Source of the DNA: Rhodobacter sp.
GTDB lineage: Bacteria; Pseudomonadota; Alphaproteobacteria; Rhodobacterales; Rhodobacteraceae
Length of the DNA stretch: 64,000 bases
Direction: 5' to 3'
Assembly: GCA_020250125.1 (NCBI GenBank)
Contig: JADCEL010000025.1
Span: forward strand, 1 to 64,000
Position numbers and translations under genes: made by a program. Position 1 is the first letter of the stretch. Each line of letters opens with the position of its first letter. Positions 9,894-17,799 of this stretch are shown piece after piece. The notes under the pieces were generated by a model. The model saw only the letters and a list, made by a program, of their open reading frames with translations. It was not told the DNA's origin and searched no databases.

Positions 9894-10777
9894 CACCGCA
9901 GCCTCCCGCCGTCATTCGCACCGGACCCTGTGGGATAAGACAGCAGCCAGTCTTCACCCGGAATATGCGGAAACCCCCGAAAGTTAAGGAAATTGTTGAA
10001 CTTCGACTGGCAGGTGGCTGCCTGGCGGTCACATCCCGCCTCCAGGCGGATGCGGTCGCCCGCCGCCACCGGCGGCCCGATCCTGTCCCACAGGTCGATC
10101 ACCCGCTGACCGCCCTCGGTCCGGTCGGCCTTGATCAGCCCGATGACCCCGCGTGCTTGCCCGTCAAGCAGCCGCAGCCGGCCTTTTTCGAACCAGCCGG
10201 CGGCAAATCCCGTCACACCCGAAAACACGAAAATGCGCCGCTCCGTATGCGTCTGGACAGCAAGCTCTGCCGAAAATCCGGGATGGGCCAGATCAAAGCG
10301 GCACTGCGCATCTCCCAGAATGGCCGCGCATTCGCGCTGGTAGACCCTGCCCTGCGGCTGGTTCAGGACCTCGGTCAGGCCGCGCAATTCGGCGCGGAAC
10401 GCCCCGGCAGACCGGACGATCTCGCCGAAGTTTCCCCGGAACTGCAACAGCCTCTGCCCGACATCGGTCCAGTTGACCAGCCAGCAGCGCACCTCGGCCG
10501 CATCGTAACGCCCGGCCAGCAGATCGGCCTCGGTGACGGCATCGCTGCTCAGCGCGCCCACCGCTTCGCTGTTGTCCACGGCAAAGCCGGTGGTTTGCAT
10601 CAGGGTGCGCGCCGTCATGCCCGTTCCGGCCCGGTAGGTCAGGCCGTCGAACCTCAGATCGCGGTCGTGATCGGTAAAGCCCAGCTCCACGCCGTCCCTG
10701 CGCCGCACCGCCCAGGCCCGGCACAGGGTCGAGACACCGCCCGCAAGATGGGCCAGCAGCTCCTCGCGCCCGGCCAT
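9893..10777 (-). CDS. GTA tail hub protein, DUF2163 family (gp13-type)
   Basis: This 294-aa protein matches the DUF2163/phage_BR0599 family, which forms the first hub ring below the distal tail protein in RcGTA. Recognisable segments are DGVELGFTDHDRDLRFDGLTYRAG near the N-terminus (quoted here only as a region, residues about 29-52) and CAAILGDAQCRFDL mid-protein. Cysteines in RLEAGCDRQAATCQSKFNN near the C-terminus match the iron-sulfur-type cluster cysteines reported for the RcGTA hub. Start and stop both overlap neighbours by TGATG. Confidence 0.9.
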   Translation of the reverse strand: MAGREELLAHLAGGVSTLCRAWAVRRRDGVELGFTDHDRDLRFDGLTYRAGTGMTARTLMQTTGFAVDNSEAVGALSSDAVTEADLLAGRYDAAEVRCWLVNWTDVGQRLLQFRGNFGEIVRSAGAFRAELRGLTEVLNQPQGRVYQRECAAILGDAQCRFDLAHPGFSAELAVQTHTERRIFVFSGVTGFAAGWFEKGRLRLLDGQARGVIGLIKADRTEGGQRVIDLWDRIGPPVAAGDRIRLEAGCDRQAATCQSKFNNFLNFRGFPHIPGEDWLLSYPTGSGANDGGRLR

Positions 10778-11409
10778 CAGACCCGCAGCTCCACCACCGG
10801 AACCGAAGGAACCTCGCCCCCCTGAAAGGCTTCGATCGAGGTCTGGATGCGGTCCGTGTCAAACCGCACCGGGACATCATACTCGAACCCGGCCGAAATG
10901 ACAGCCCCCGGCGCGGGGGCAAGCGCAAAAGTCACGGTCCCGGTCGCCGGCTGCAACGTCCAGTCCAGATCGGCAGCCTTCTCCACGCCGCCGACCGCCA
11001 CGCGCACCGTCGTCGCCACCGGCTTCGTGATCGGGCGCTGATAGGTCCCCACCCCGGAAACATAGGTCTTGCTCAACCTGAAGTCCTTCCTGATCCCGTC
11101 CCCCTGACCGATGATCTGGTCCAACGGTGTCACCGGCTGCGATGGGGCGACTGACTTGAAATCCACCCAGTCTTTCCAGCGAAAGCCATGCAACTGGCCG
11201 CGCCGTGCCTCGAAAAAGGCAATGACTTCCCCCAGATCGTCCAGGCTGCGCATCCCCAGACCCGCATCATAGCGGCGGCGCGAATGCTCCCAGGGCGTGC
11301 TGCGCTCCTCGAAACCGTTGGTCAGCGCCACGATTTCCGTGCGCCGCTCCGGCCCGCCGGACGACCCGAAACTCAGGTTCACCGGGAACCGCACCTCGTG
11401 AAATCCCAT
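10777..11409 (-). CDS. GTA distal tail protein, DUF2460 family (gp12-type)
   Basis: The 210-aa protein belongs to the DUF2460 family, the distal tail (Dit) ring that joins the tail tube to the baseplate. Typical are the opening MGFHEVRFPVNLSFGSSGGP, the segment RRRYDAGLGMRSLDDL and the HGFRWKDWVDFKS block. The start at 11409 follows a GGTGAGG-like binding site. It lies seven bases downstream of gp11 and overlaps gp13 by one base. Confidence 0.92.
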   Translation of the reverse strand: MGFHEVRFPVNLSFGSSGGPERRTEIVALTNGFEERSTPWEHSRRRYDAGLGMRSLDDLGEVIAFFEARRGQLHGFRWKDWVDFKSVAPSQPVTPLDQIIGQGDGIRKDFRLSKTYVSGVGTYQRPITKPVATTVRVAVGGVEKAADLDWTLQPATGTVTFALAPAPGAVISAGFEYDVPVRFDTDRIQTSIEAFQGGEVPSVPVVELRV

Positions 11410-11416
11410 TGCGCCC

Positions 11417-12058
11417 TCACCTGTTCCGCTGGCCGCGCGCCAGCATCCGGTTCACCTGCGCGGCGATCTGCCCCTGACTGCGCTGAAACCCCTGCACATC
11501 CGGCGTCGACACGTTCATGACCACCGACACGCCCCTGCCCCCGCCGCCCGCGCTTTGCACGCCAAGGCGGCCATCGGCACCCCGCGACAGCGGCAGAATG
11601 GCTTCCGGGCCTGCCTCGCCCATCAGGCCCTGACCACCGCGCATCGCAAACCCGGTCGGCCCCGTGACCACGCCGCCTCGCGCAAAGGGCGTGACGCGGC
11701 CCTGCGCGATCACCCCGCCATTGGCAAAGGGCGTCACCGCCGACATCAACCCGCCAACCCCCCTGGCCAGAAGCCCGCTCAGCGCATCGGTCACGGGCCG
11801 GGTCGCCGCGCGATAGGCGGTGTCGGACAGGGTCTGCCCGATCCCCTTCAGCGCATCCGAAAGCCTGGCCCCGTCAAAGGCCCGCCGCAACCCGCTGCCG
11901 ATCCCGCTCGTCAATCCGGTCACTTCGCGTCCCGCCTGGGCAATCCCGCCCTGCATCTTGCCCAACTCGCTGTTCAGGCCCCCGACACCGCCCGCCGACG
12001 CAAGGCAGGCCGACTCAAGCGCCGTAAGCCTTTCTGACAAACTGTCGATCTCGATCAT
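11417..12058 (-). CDS. GTA tape measure protein (gp11-type)
   Basis: The 213-aa protein is a very short tape measure, as in RcGTA whose tail is also short. The N-terminal half is helical. The second half has the Gly-rich segments FANGGVIAQGRVTPFARGG and GGQGLMGEAGPEAILPLSRG, which are hallmark phage tail tape-measure C-terminal motifs. The ending VSTPDVQGFQRSQGQIAAQV is typical of the GTA family. I use the ATG at 12058, with GGGGG six bases upstream, instead of the ATG at 12064. The gene overlaps the upstream chaperone frame by 44 bases. Confidence 0.9.
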   Translation of the reverse strand: MIEIDSLSERLTALESACLASAGGVGGLNSELGKMQGGIAQAGREVTGLTSGIGSGLRRAFDGARLSDALKGIGQTLSDTAYRAATRPVTDALSGLLARGVGGLMSAVTPFANGGVIAQGRVTPFARGGVVTGPTGFAMRGGQGLMGEAGPEAILPLSRGADGRLGVQSAGGGGRGVSVVMNVSTPDVQGFQRSQGQIAAQVNRMLARGQRNR

Positions 12059-12257
12059 CAACATCCCCCTTCAACCTGTCCGGAAAGGCCCGCACCAGCG
12101 CATCCAGCCGGGCCCGCGTGAACGCGGCCTGCCCCGTCGGCCCTTGGCCGGTCAGCATCTGCAACTCTGCCGGGGTCAGCCGCCAGAACACCTCCGGTGC
12201 CAGTCCAAGCTGCCCGATCCCCACCCGCATCAGGCCGGGCCAGTCAATGCGGCTCAT
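12015..12257 (-). CDS. GTA tail assembly chaperone 2 (gp10.1-type)
   Basis: The 80-aa protein matches the small phage tail assembly chaperone family (DUF2376-like), with DWPGLMRVGIGQLGLAPEVFW and LTPAELQMLTG. Its ATG overlaps the gp10 stop by ATGA. The family usually ends near the AFPD motif; here about 18 extra residues (DVDDRDRQFVRKAYGA and neighbours) run into the tape measure gene. The same frame is open for 41 codons upstream inside gp10. Confidence 0.85.
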   Translation of the reverse strand: MSRIDWPGLMRVGIGQLGLAPEVFWRLTPAELQMLTGQGPTGQAAFTRARLDALVRAFPDRLKGDVDDRDRQFVRKAYGA

Positions 12258-12586
12258 GTCGGGGCCGCTGCCGGGTCCGCAAGCGCGAAGGCCCGCGCCA
12301 GCAATTCGGCCGCCAGCCGCGCCGCCCCGCCAAGGCCACCGGCGATCTCTGCCGTGCGCAAGTCCTCGGCCGTGCCGCACCAGCCGCCGCCGCGCAGGCC
12401 GGCCACGATCAGCGCCAGCACATCGCGCGTCGTGTACCTGCCCTGCTCGAAGCGCTCCACAAGGTCCACCAGGCTTCCCGCCTCCATCGCGGCCTCCAGT
12501 TCGGCCAGCGCGCCAAGGGTCAGACGCGCCACATGCGCCTGGCCGTTCAGCATGACGGTCACCTCACCGGCCCAGGGGTTCGCCAT
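12254..12586 (-). CDS. GTA tail assembly chaperone 1 (gp10-type)
   Basis: This 110-aa protein matches the gene transfer agent TAC family (phage TAC_11-like): MANPWAGEVTVMLNGQAHVARLTLG (region 1-25), ALAELEAAM and YTTRDVLALIVAGLRGGG. It should chaperone the tape measure protein during tail assembly. The ATG at 12586 shares one base with the stop of the major tail gene; a GTG one codon upstream is possible. It is followed by chaperone 2 in an ATGA overlap. Confidence 0.88.
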   Translation of the reverse strand: MANPWAGEVTVMLNGQAHVARLTLGALAELEAAMEAGSLVDLVERFEQGRYTTRDVLALIVAGLRGGGWCGTAEDLRTAEIAGGLGGAARLAAELLARAFALADPAAAPT

Positions 12587-12999
12587 CACAGCGCCACGAA
12601 GGTCAAAAGCCCGGCCGAGGCCAGCGTCATCTCATAGGTGGCTTCACCGTCAAAGGTCCCGGCATACTCCAGCGCCGTGATCTGGAACGGCCCCTCGATC
12701 GTCCCGAAGTCGGGCACGATCACCTGAAAGCCGGGCATCCCGCCCGCAAAGAACATCTGCCGGGCGCGGGCATCCGTCTGCTCGTCCCGGAACACACCCG
12801 ATCCGCTGATCGATGCCGATTTCACGCCGGCCCCTGCCAGCAACTCGCGCCAGCCGCCCGGACTGCTCAGGCTGGTAACGTCCACCGTTTCCGCATTCAG
12901 GCTGATTCGCGTGGCCCGCAATCCCGCCACCGTCTCGAACTGCCCCGACCCCGACTGGTCAAGCTTGATCAAAAGGTCCTTGCCGTTCTGTACAGGCAT
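12586..12999 (-). CDS. GTA major tail tube protein (gp9-type)
   Basis: The 137-aa protein fits the TP901-1/RcGTA major tail protein family that polymerises into the tail tube. Landmarks are GKDLLIKLDQSGSGQFETV, VDVTSLSSPGGWRELLAGAG and GTIEGPFQITALEYAG. The start at 12999 follows a GAGGGGAG-type site. Unlike most joints in the cluster it is separated from the upstream gene by 44 bases. Confidence 0.92.
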   Translation of the reverse strand: MPVQNGKDLLIKLDQSGSGQFETVAGLRATRISLNAETVDVTSLSSPGGWRELLAGAGVKSASISGSGVFRDEQTDARARQMFFAGGMPGFQVIVPDFGTIEGPFQITALEYAGTFDGEATYEMTLASAGLLTFVAL

Positions 13000-13043
13000 C
13001 CCGCCGCTCCCCTCAGATGTTTCGCCTTCAACCCCGCGCGCCC

Positions 13044-13442
13044 TCAGTCCTCGACACGGGCGCGAAAGGTCATGTCGATCCGCCGCACACGGCCATCATC
13101 GCGCCTGCGTGCCGTGGCACGCTGAAACCACAGGCCCACCAGGCGCCCCCGGCCCAGCGTCAGGGCCGCATTGTTCAGCGCGTCCGAAATTGCCACCGCC
13201 ATGTCCTTGGCGGCGGTGAACCCCGCCGCCTCGCTGATCACGCTGACCGCAAAGCGGTGCTCTGCCCCGGACCCGCTGGCATCGGACAGATCGCGCACCT
13301 CTTCACTACCGATCAGCACGAATGTCCCCGCGCCCTGCCCTTTGGGAACCGCATCGACCACCGGGATGCCCGCCAGCACCGGCAGGGCGGTCAGGTGCTG
13401 ATACACGGCGGCCTGCAGGGCCGCAGCCTGTCCATAGCTCAT
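13044..13442 (-). CDS. GTA tail terminator, DUF3168 family (gp8-type)
   Basis: At 132 aa this is a DUF3168 protein, the tail terminator capping the tube where it meets the head. MSYGQAAALQAAVYQHLT and PYEQ-like VLIGSEEVRDLSDASGSG regions are typical, with RVRRIDMTFRARVED at the C-terminus. The start ATG at 13442 overlaps the gp7 stop by ATGA. Confidence 0.9.
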   Translation of the reverse strand: MSYGQAAALQAAVYQHLTALPVLAGIPVVDAVPKGQGAGTFVLIGSEEVRDLSDASGSGAEHRFAVSVISEAAGFTAAKDMAVAISDALNNAALTLGRGRLVGLWFQRATARRRDDGRVRRIDMTFRARVED

Positions 13443-13777
13443 GTCGTCCCCTCCTCCCGCGCAAAGCACAGCAGATAGCGCCCCGCCGCGTCACGCTCGG
13501 TAACGGCCAGGATGCGAAACAGCCGTGTGCCGTCGCGAAAGCGCTGCTCCGGTCGCGGGCGCTGTCCGGCCCCCACCGGCGCACCGCGCACCGTGATCCG
13601 ATAGCTCACCAACGCCCGGGTAAACTCCTCTACCGGCGCATCGCGCCCCGTCCCCGCCGTCACCTCGGCCCACAGGGTCCCCAGCGCCTGCCACCGTTCG
13701 GCATAGCCACCCGACCCGTCCGGTTCGGTGCGCAGCGCCTCCAGAACCAGCGGGCGCGACAGGGAAATCCGGGTCAT
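13439..13777 (-). CDS. GTA head-tail joining protein (gp7-type)
   Basis: The 112-aa protein resembles phage head-tail adaptor/stopper proteins (Phage_H_T_join). Conserved-looking parts are RPLVLEALRTEPDGSGGYAE, LGTLWAEVTAGTGRD and the C-terminal FRILAVTERDAAGRYLLCFA. The ATG at 13777 overlaps the gp6 stop by ATGA. It should plug the connector below the portal after packaging. Confidence 0.88.
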   Translation of the reverse strand: MTRISLSRPLVLEALRTEPDGSGGYAERWQALGTLWAEVTAGTGRDAPVEEFTRALVSYRITVRGAPVGAGQRPRPEQRFRDGTRLFRILAVTERDAAGRYLLCFAREEGTT

Positions 13778-14370
13778 GCCGTGCCCCCGCCCAGCAGCCG
13801 CACCGTCCGCCAGCGCTCGATCAGCGACAGGATCGCAAAGGGCAGCCCCTGTTCGCGCAGCCCCATCTCGTCGCGCCGCTCGTACAGATCGGCAGCCAGC
13901 ATCAGCACCGCCTGCCGCAGGTCCGGCGGGACATCGGTCCACAGGGTGCCGAACCCTGCGGTGAACACCACCTCAACCTGCCCCCCGCCCGGAACAGACG
14001 GCAGCAACTGCCCCGTCGGTGCCAGGCGCGGGCGGTGCAGATCGGCGATCAACCGGTACACTCCGGCATCCAGAACGGTCGATCCGCCCGCACCATCCGT
14101 CAGCGTGACCGAAACAACGCTTCGCACCGGGGCCATCGGCAATGCCTGCGCCGTCGGGTCGCGCCAGTCGTCCAGCACCCAGCGGAACACCCGCTGGAGC
14201 AGGGCCTTGCCGGTCCGGCCCTCGATCACCGCAAGTGCCGCCCGCAGATAGGCTTCGATCAACCCGTCCTGCAAGCCCTCTTCGGCAAAGCCGGTGCCCA
14301 GGCGCAAATGGTCCCGCATCACCTGAATCGGCAAGGACGCCACCGCAATGGGCGTGTCTTCGTTCAACAT
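13774..14370 (-). CDS. GTA head-tail connector (gp6-type)
   Basis: The 198-aa protein matches the phage gp6-like connector family that sits under the portal. Landmarks are IQVMRDHLRLGTGFAEEG, LIEAYLRAALAVIEGRTGKAL and the final block on LRQAVLMLAADLYERRDEMG. The ATG at 14370 follows GGAGA by nine bases; the longer upstream frame runs into the hairpin after the capsid gene and is unlikely to be translated. Confidence 0.9.
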   Translation of the reverse strand: MLNEDTPIAVASLPIQVMRDHLRLGTGFAEEGLQDGLIEAYLRAALAVIEGRTGKALLQRVFRWVLDDWRDPTAQALPMAPVRSVVSVTLTDGAGGSTVLDAGVYRLIADLHRPRLAPTGQLLPSVPGGGQVEVVFTAGFGTLWTDVPPDLRQAVLMLAADLYERRDEMGLREQGLPFAILSLIERWRTVRLLGGGTA

Positions 14371-14460
14371 CTGGGGTGTCTCCGCTTCCCGAAAGGCAAG
14401 AAAACTCCGGCGGGCGCAGGCGGCCTTCGCCCGGCGAACGTCTGCGCCCCGCATGTCAGC

Positions 14461-14484
14461 CGCCGCCCCGGGTCCGGGGCGGCG
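14461..14484 (-). promoter_or_regulatory. Intercistronic hairpin after the capsid gene
   Basis: Perfect 11-bp arms (14461-14471 and 14474-14484, CGCCGCCCCGG and its complement) form a very stable G+C hairpin 13 bases past the capsid stop. No T-run follows. It lies in the 127-base gap between the capsid and connector genes, the largest gap inside the GTA block. It may act as a partial terminator or as an mRNA 3'-end stabiliser giving more capsid than connector. Confidence 0.6.
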
Positions 14485-14497
14485 CACCGGCCTGCCG

Positions 14498-15694
14498 TCA
14501 GGACAGGGCGAATTTCAGAAGCTTGATCGCCGCATAGTCGCTGATGTCGCCGCCCACGCGCTTGGTCGCATAGAACAGCACATGCGGCTTGGCCGAAAAC
14601 GGATCGCGCAGGATGCGCAGGTCGGTCCGCTCGGCAATCGTATAGCCTGCGGCGAAGTCGCCAAAGGCAATCGCATGGGCATTCGCGGCGATGTCGGGCA
14701 TATCCTCGCAGATCAGCACCGGATACCCCATCAGGCGCGGCGGTTCCGCCACGGCCAGCCCGTCGGCCCACATGAAGCGGCCGTCGGCGTCCTTCATCTT
14801 GCGCACGGCCCCTGCGGTCTTGGAATTCATCACAAAGGTCGCATTGGCCCGGTAGGGTGCCGCCAGGGCATAGACAAGGTTCACGATGCAATCGACAGCG
14901 TTGGTTGTCGGGAAATCCGCTGCGGCTCCGCTGGCCACATAGCCCAGGCTTCCCCAGGTCCAGGTGGCATTCGCAACCTTGGCCGGCAGCAGAAAGCCCT
15001 TGGGCTTGTCCACCCCGTCCCCGTTCACGAAGGCCGCCGATTCCGACCGGATAAAGCGCGAGGCGATCTTCCCGGCAAGCCAGCCCTCCACGTCAAAGGC
15101 GCTGTCGTCCAGCAGCCGCTGGCTTGCCTTCGGCATGGCCGCAAGCTGGTGCAGCCGGATCGAAATGCGCTCGATCAGCGGCGTCGCCGTCTCGCTGACC
15201 GATCCGGTCTCGGTCACCCATCCGGTTCCCACGTCCGACCGGTCGATCAACACATCGAAACTGGTGGCATCGACCGTGACCACACTGGCAATCGACCGGA
15301 TCGACCCGGTTGCAACCAGCATGGATTTCACCGTGTCCGCCGTGCGCGGGTCCACCAGAAAACCGCCATCGCCGGGCACGGCCGTGCTCAGCGCCTTGCC
15401 CTCCAGCATCAGGCTGCGCAGCCCCTCATCGTCGCCATGGCGCAGATAGGCGTTGAAGGCTTTCTTGTGCGGCTCCTCCATGTCCACCGCAGTTGAAAGC
15501 ACCGGGCGTCCGTAGGTCATCGTCTTGGCTTGAAGCATGGTCAGTCGCTCTTCCTGTTGATGTAACGCAGATGTCACTTCGGCCTGAAAGCCGTTGAATT
15601 CCTGTAGAAAACCGGCCAAAGCCCTGGTCATCTGCCCGGCCGGTCCGCCGTCCTCGGGGCCCTGCGCCCCGGACCGGATACTGGTCTCTCCCAT
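14498..15694 (-). CDS. GTA major capsid protein, HK97 fold (gp5-type)
   Basis: The 398-aa protein is an HK97-family major capsid protein. Residues 1-100 form a charged, helical delta-like scaffold domain that the GTA protease is expected to remove. The mature part begins near KALSTAVPGDGGFLVDPRTA. Further landmarks are GWVTETGSVSETATPLIERI, FVNGDGVDKPKGFL and YTIAERTDLRILRDPFSAKP. It lies directly downstream of the protease gene. Confidence 0.95.
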   Translation of the reverse strand: MGETSIRSGAQGPEDGGPAGQMTRALAGFLQEFNGFQAEVTSALHQQEERLTMLQAKTMTYGRPVLSTAVDMEEPHKKAFNAYLRHGDDEGLRSLMLEGKALSTAVPGDGGFLVDPRTADTVKSMLVATGSIRSIASVVTVDATSFDVLIDRSDVGTGWVTETGSVSETATPLIERISIRLHQLAAMPKASQRLLDDSAFDVEGWLAGKIASRFIRSESAAFVNGDGVDKPKGFLLPAKVANATWTWGSLGYVASGAAADFPTTNAVDCIVNLVYALAAPYRANATFVMNSKTAGAVRKMKDADGRFMWADGLAVAEPPRLMGYPVLICEDMPDIAANAHAIAFGDFAAGYTIAERTDLRILRDPFSAKPHVLFYATKRVGGDISDYAAIKLLKFALS

Positions 15695-15718
15695 CTTGTC
15701 CCCCGTGATTGGGCCGCG

Positions 15719-16282
15719 TCAGCGCGCGGCAAGTTTGCGGTGCGCCTGCTCGAAAAGCCGGGCCAGCCCGATCCAGCCCGCATCTGCGGCGGGGTCGGCC
15801 TTGGCCTGAACCCGCGCTTCGGCCAGCATGGGAAAGGTCACCAGCGACACTTCCCAAAGGTCCACCTCCTGCAGCAGCCGCTGCCCCTTGGCATCCCTCT
15901 CGGCCCGCAACGTGCGGTAGCCGATCGACAATCCGTCGATCGCGCCAGCCGCCAGCAGGGCGGCGGCTTCCCTTCCGCGCGCCACATCGGTCAGGATCCT
16001 GCCCTTCACGTAAAGGCCGGTCGCATCCTCGCGCACCTCATCCCACACCCCGATGGGCTGCGCCGGATCGTGCTGCCACAGCATCTTGACCCGCCGGCCC
16101 GATGCCGCCAGGGCCGCAAGCGACGCCGCATAGGCCCCGCGCCCCACCACATCCCCGCCCTGATCCCGGCGCCCGAAGACCGAGGCATAGCCTTCAACCC
16201 GCGATCCCTCCGTCACCATGATCCCGGCCTCGGGACGGTGGAACTTGCGCTCCGGCGCGCCCGCCTGTGTCATCTCATCCAT
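15719..16282 (-). CDS. GTA prohead protease, HK97 family (gp4-type)
   Basis: The 187-aa serine protease matures the capsid. Family segments are VEGYASVFGRRDQGGDVVGR, MLWQHDPAQPIGVWDEVRED (histidine region) and AIDGLSIGYRTLRAERD (serine region), then LWEVSLVTFPM. The ATG at 16282 is used; another in-frame ATG lies three codons downstream. It sits 24 bases upstream of the capsid gene. Confidence 0.93.
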   Translation of the reverse strand: MDEMTQAGAPERKFHRPEAGIMVTEGSRVEGYASVFGRRDQGGDVVGRGAYAASLAALAASGRRVKMLWQHDPAQPIGVWDEVREDATGLYVKGRILTDVARGREAAALLAAGAIDGLSIGYRTLRAERDAKGQRLLQEVDLWEVSLVTFPMLAEARVQAKADPAADAGWIGLARLFEQAHRKLAAR

Positions 16283-16289
16283 CTCGCTG

Positions 16290-16529
16290 CTACCTCATCG
16301 CTGCCGCAATCACGGCCTCTGCCATCTGCGCCAGCAGAAAGCAGGCAAGGCCGTAAACCCCAACCCAGATGCGCTTCTCCAGCCGCTCCAGCGCCGCATC
16401 GATCTGGCCAAGGCGAAACTCCAGCGCCGCCCAGCGTTCCTGCGCCACCCGCTCATTCGCCTCGATCCGGGCGGCCGCCGCATCGAAACTGTCGTACAGA
16501 AACCGCGATCCGCCGCCTGCGTCCCGCAT
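16290..16529 (-). CDS. GTA head formation protein (gp3.5-type)
   Basis: The 79-aa protein corresponds in position and size to the small RcGTA gene between portal and protease (RCAP_rcc01685-like). Residues 12-50 are a charged helix likely to form a coiled coil (FDAAAARIEANERVAQERWA). The C-terminal third (VYGLACFLLAQMAEAVIAAA) is hydrophobic and could be a membrane or buried helix. Start ATG 16529 is two bases after the portal stop. Confidence 0.8.
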   Translation of the reverse strand: MRDAGGGSRFLYDSFDAAAARIEANERVAQERWAALEFRLGQIDAALERLEKRIWVGVYGLACFLLAQMAEAVIAAAMR

Positions 16530-16531
16530 GG

Positions 16532-17704
16532 TCAGCCCTCCGCCAGCGGCGGCAGGCCAAGGGCGGCCCGCTTCTCTGCCGGGGTCAGGAAATCCGCAGC
16601 ACCGACGCGCGCCCACTGCTGATCGCGATCTGCCGCCAGCGCGGGCACCTGATCGGGGTCGGGACGCAACTCCACCTCTTCCCCGGTAAAGGCCGACAGC
16701 CACTGCGAAACCGCGGCCGTCACCTTGCCCGCCAGCGGCAGCACCGTCAGCCGGTAAAAGGCGCGGTGGGCTTCCTGATAATTGGCATAGGTCGCCTCGC
16801 CCGGGATCCCCATCAGCATCGGCGGAATCCCAAAGGCCACCGCAATCTCGCGCGCCGCCGCCTCCTTGGTCTTCTGGAACTCCATGTCAGACGGGGAAAA
16901 GCCCATCGGCTTCCAGTCCAGCCCCCCTTCCAGCAGCATCGGACGGCCCGCATTGCGCGCGCCCTGATGATGGCTCTCCATCTCGCTGACCAGCCGGTCA
17001 TACTGATCGGCACTCAGGTTGCCCTGCCCGTCCACCCCCCGATAGACGATCGCCCCCGATGGCCGGGCAGCATTGTCGAGCAGCGCCTTCGACCAGGCCG
17101 ATGCGGAATTGTGCACGTCCACCGCCACGCCCGCCGCCTGCAACGGCGAGAAACCATAGTGGTCATCCTGCGGATGGAACGCGCGGATGTGACAGATCGG
17201 CGGCGGCCCGCCCGTCATCGAAAACCGGTGTGTCCGCCCCCCCACCGCATAGTCATAGGCGGCAGGCCAGCCGTCCGAACCCGGAACCAGGCTCATCCGG
17301 TCCGGCCGCAGCACATGCAATTCTGCCGGCAGGGCCGCATCGCCCGGCACGGCCTCCACATAGCCGTTTCCCGACAGCAGCAGGAACCCGTACAGCGCCT
17401 CGAACAGGTCGGCCCGCCCCTGCGCCGCATTCGGACGCCGGATCAACTCCAGCACCGGATGCGTCTCATAGCGCCGGTTGCGGTCCTGCAGGATCAGCGG
17501 CAGGGCAGAGGCGGCTTCGGCAATCAGCTTGACCGCGCGGAAGGCCACCGGGTTGCTCTGAAAGCCGGTCCGCGTCAGCGAAACCGTGTCCCTCGGGCTC
17601 CACACCGCCCGCCCGCCCCCGCGGAATGTCACCAGCGCCCCCGTGGCCGAGGCCTTGTGCTCCGGCCCCTGCCCCCGCCCGCGCCTCAGAAAGTCGAACT
17701 TCAT
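16532..17704 (-). CDS. GTA portal protein, HK97 type (gp3-type)
   Basis: The 390-aa protein is the dodecameric portal through which the terminase packages DNA. Landmarks are FQSNPVAFRAVKLIAEAAS, LYGFLLLSGNGYVEAVPG, the segment ICHIRAFHPQDDHYGFSPLQ and a C-terminal MGIPGEATYANYQEAHRAFY, which is characteristic of phage portals. The ATG at 17704 overlaps the stop of a possible 24-codon upstream ORF by ATGA. Length is as in RcGTA. Confidence 0.95.
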   Translation of the reverse strand: MKFDFLRRGRGQGPEHKASATGALVTFRGGGRAVWSPRDTVSLTRTGFQSNPVAFRAVKLIAEAASALPLILQDRNRRYETHPVLELIRRPNAAQGRADLFEALYGFLLLSGNGYVEAVPGDAALPAELHVLRPDRMSLVPGSDGWPAAYDYAVGGRTHRFSMTGGPPPICHIRAFHPQDDHYGFSPLQAAGVAVDVHNSASAWSKALLDNAARPSGAIVYRGVDGQGNLSADQYDRLVSEMESHHQGARNAGRPMLLEGGLDWKPMGFSPSDMEFQKTKEAAAREIAVAFGIPPMLMGIPGEATYANYQEAHRAFYRLTVLPLAGKVTAAVSQWLSAFTGEEVELRPDPDQVPALAADRDQQWARVGAADFLTPAEKRAALGLPPLAEG

Positions 17705-17775
17705 GTCGAAACTGCTCCTCTGTCATCGGGCATGCCGCCTCGGGGCGTGGCGCGGCCGCCAACACCCTTCAGCAT
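17701..17775 (-). CDS. Possible 24-aa leader ORF before the portal gene
   Basis: In the 95-base gap between terminase and portal an ATG at 17775 has AGGTGA three bases upstream and opens a 24-codon frame ending in an ATGA overlap with the portal start. It could couple portal translation to upstream ribosomes. The peptide itself has no recognisable features, and chance cannot be excluded. Confidence 0.3.
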   Translation of the reverse strand: MLKGVGGRATPRGGMPDDRGAVST

Positions 17776-17799
17776 GATCACCTGTCGGGGACTGCCCGG

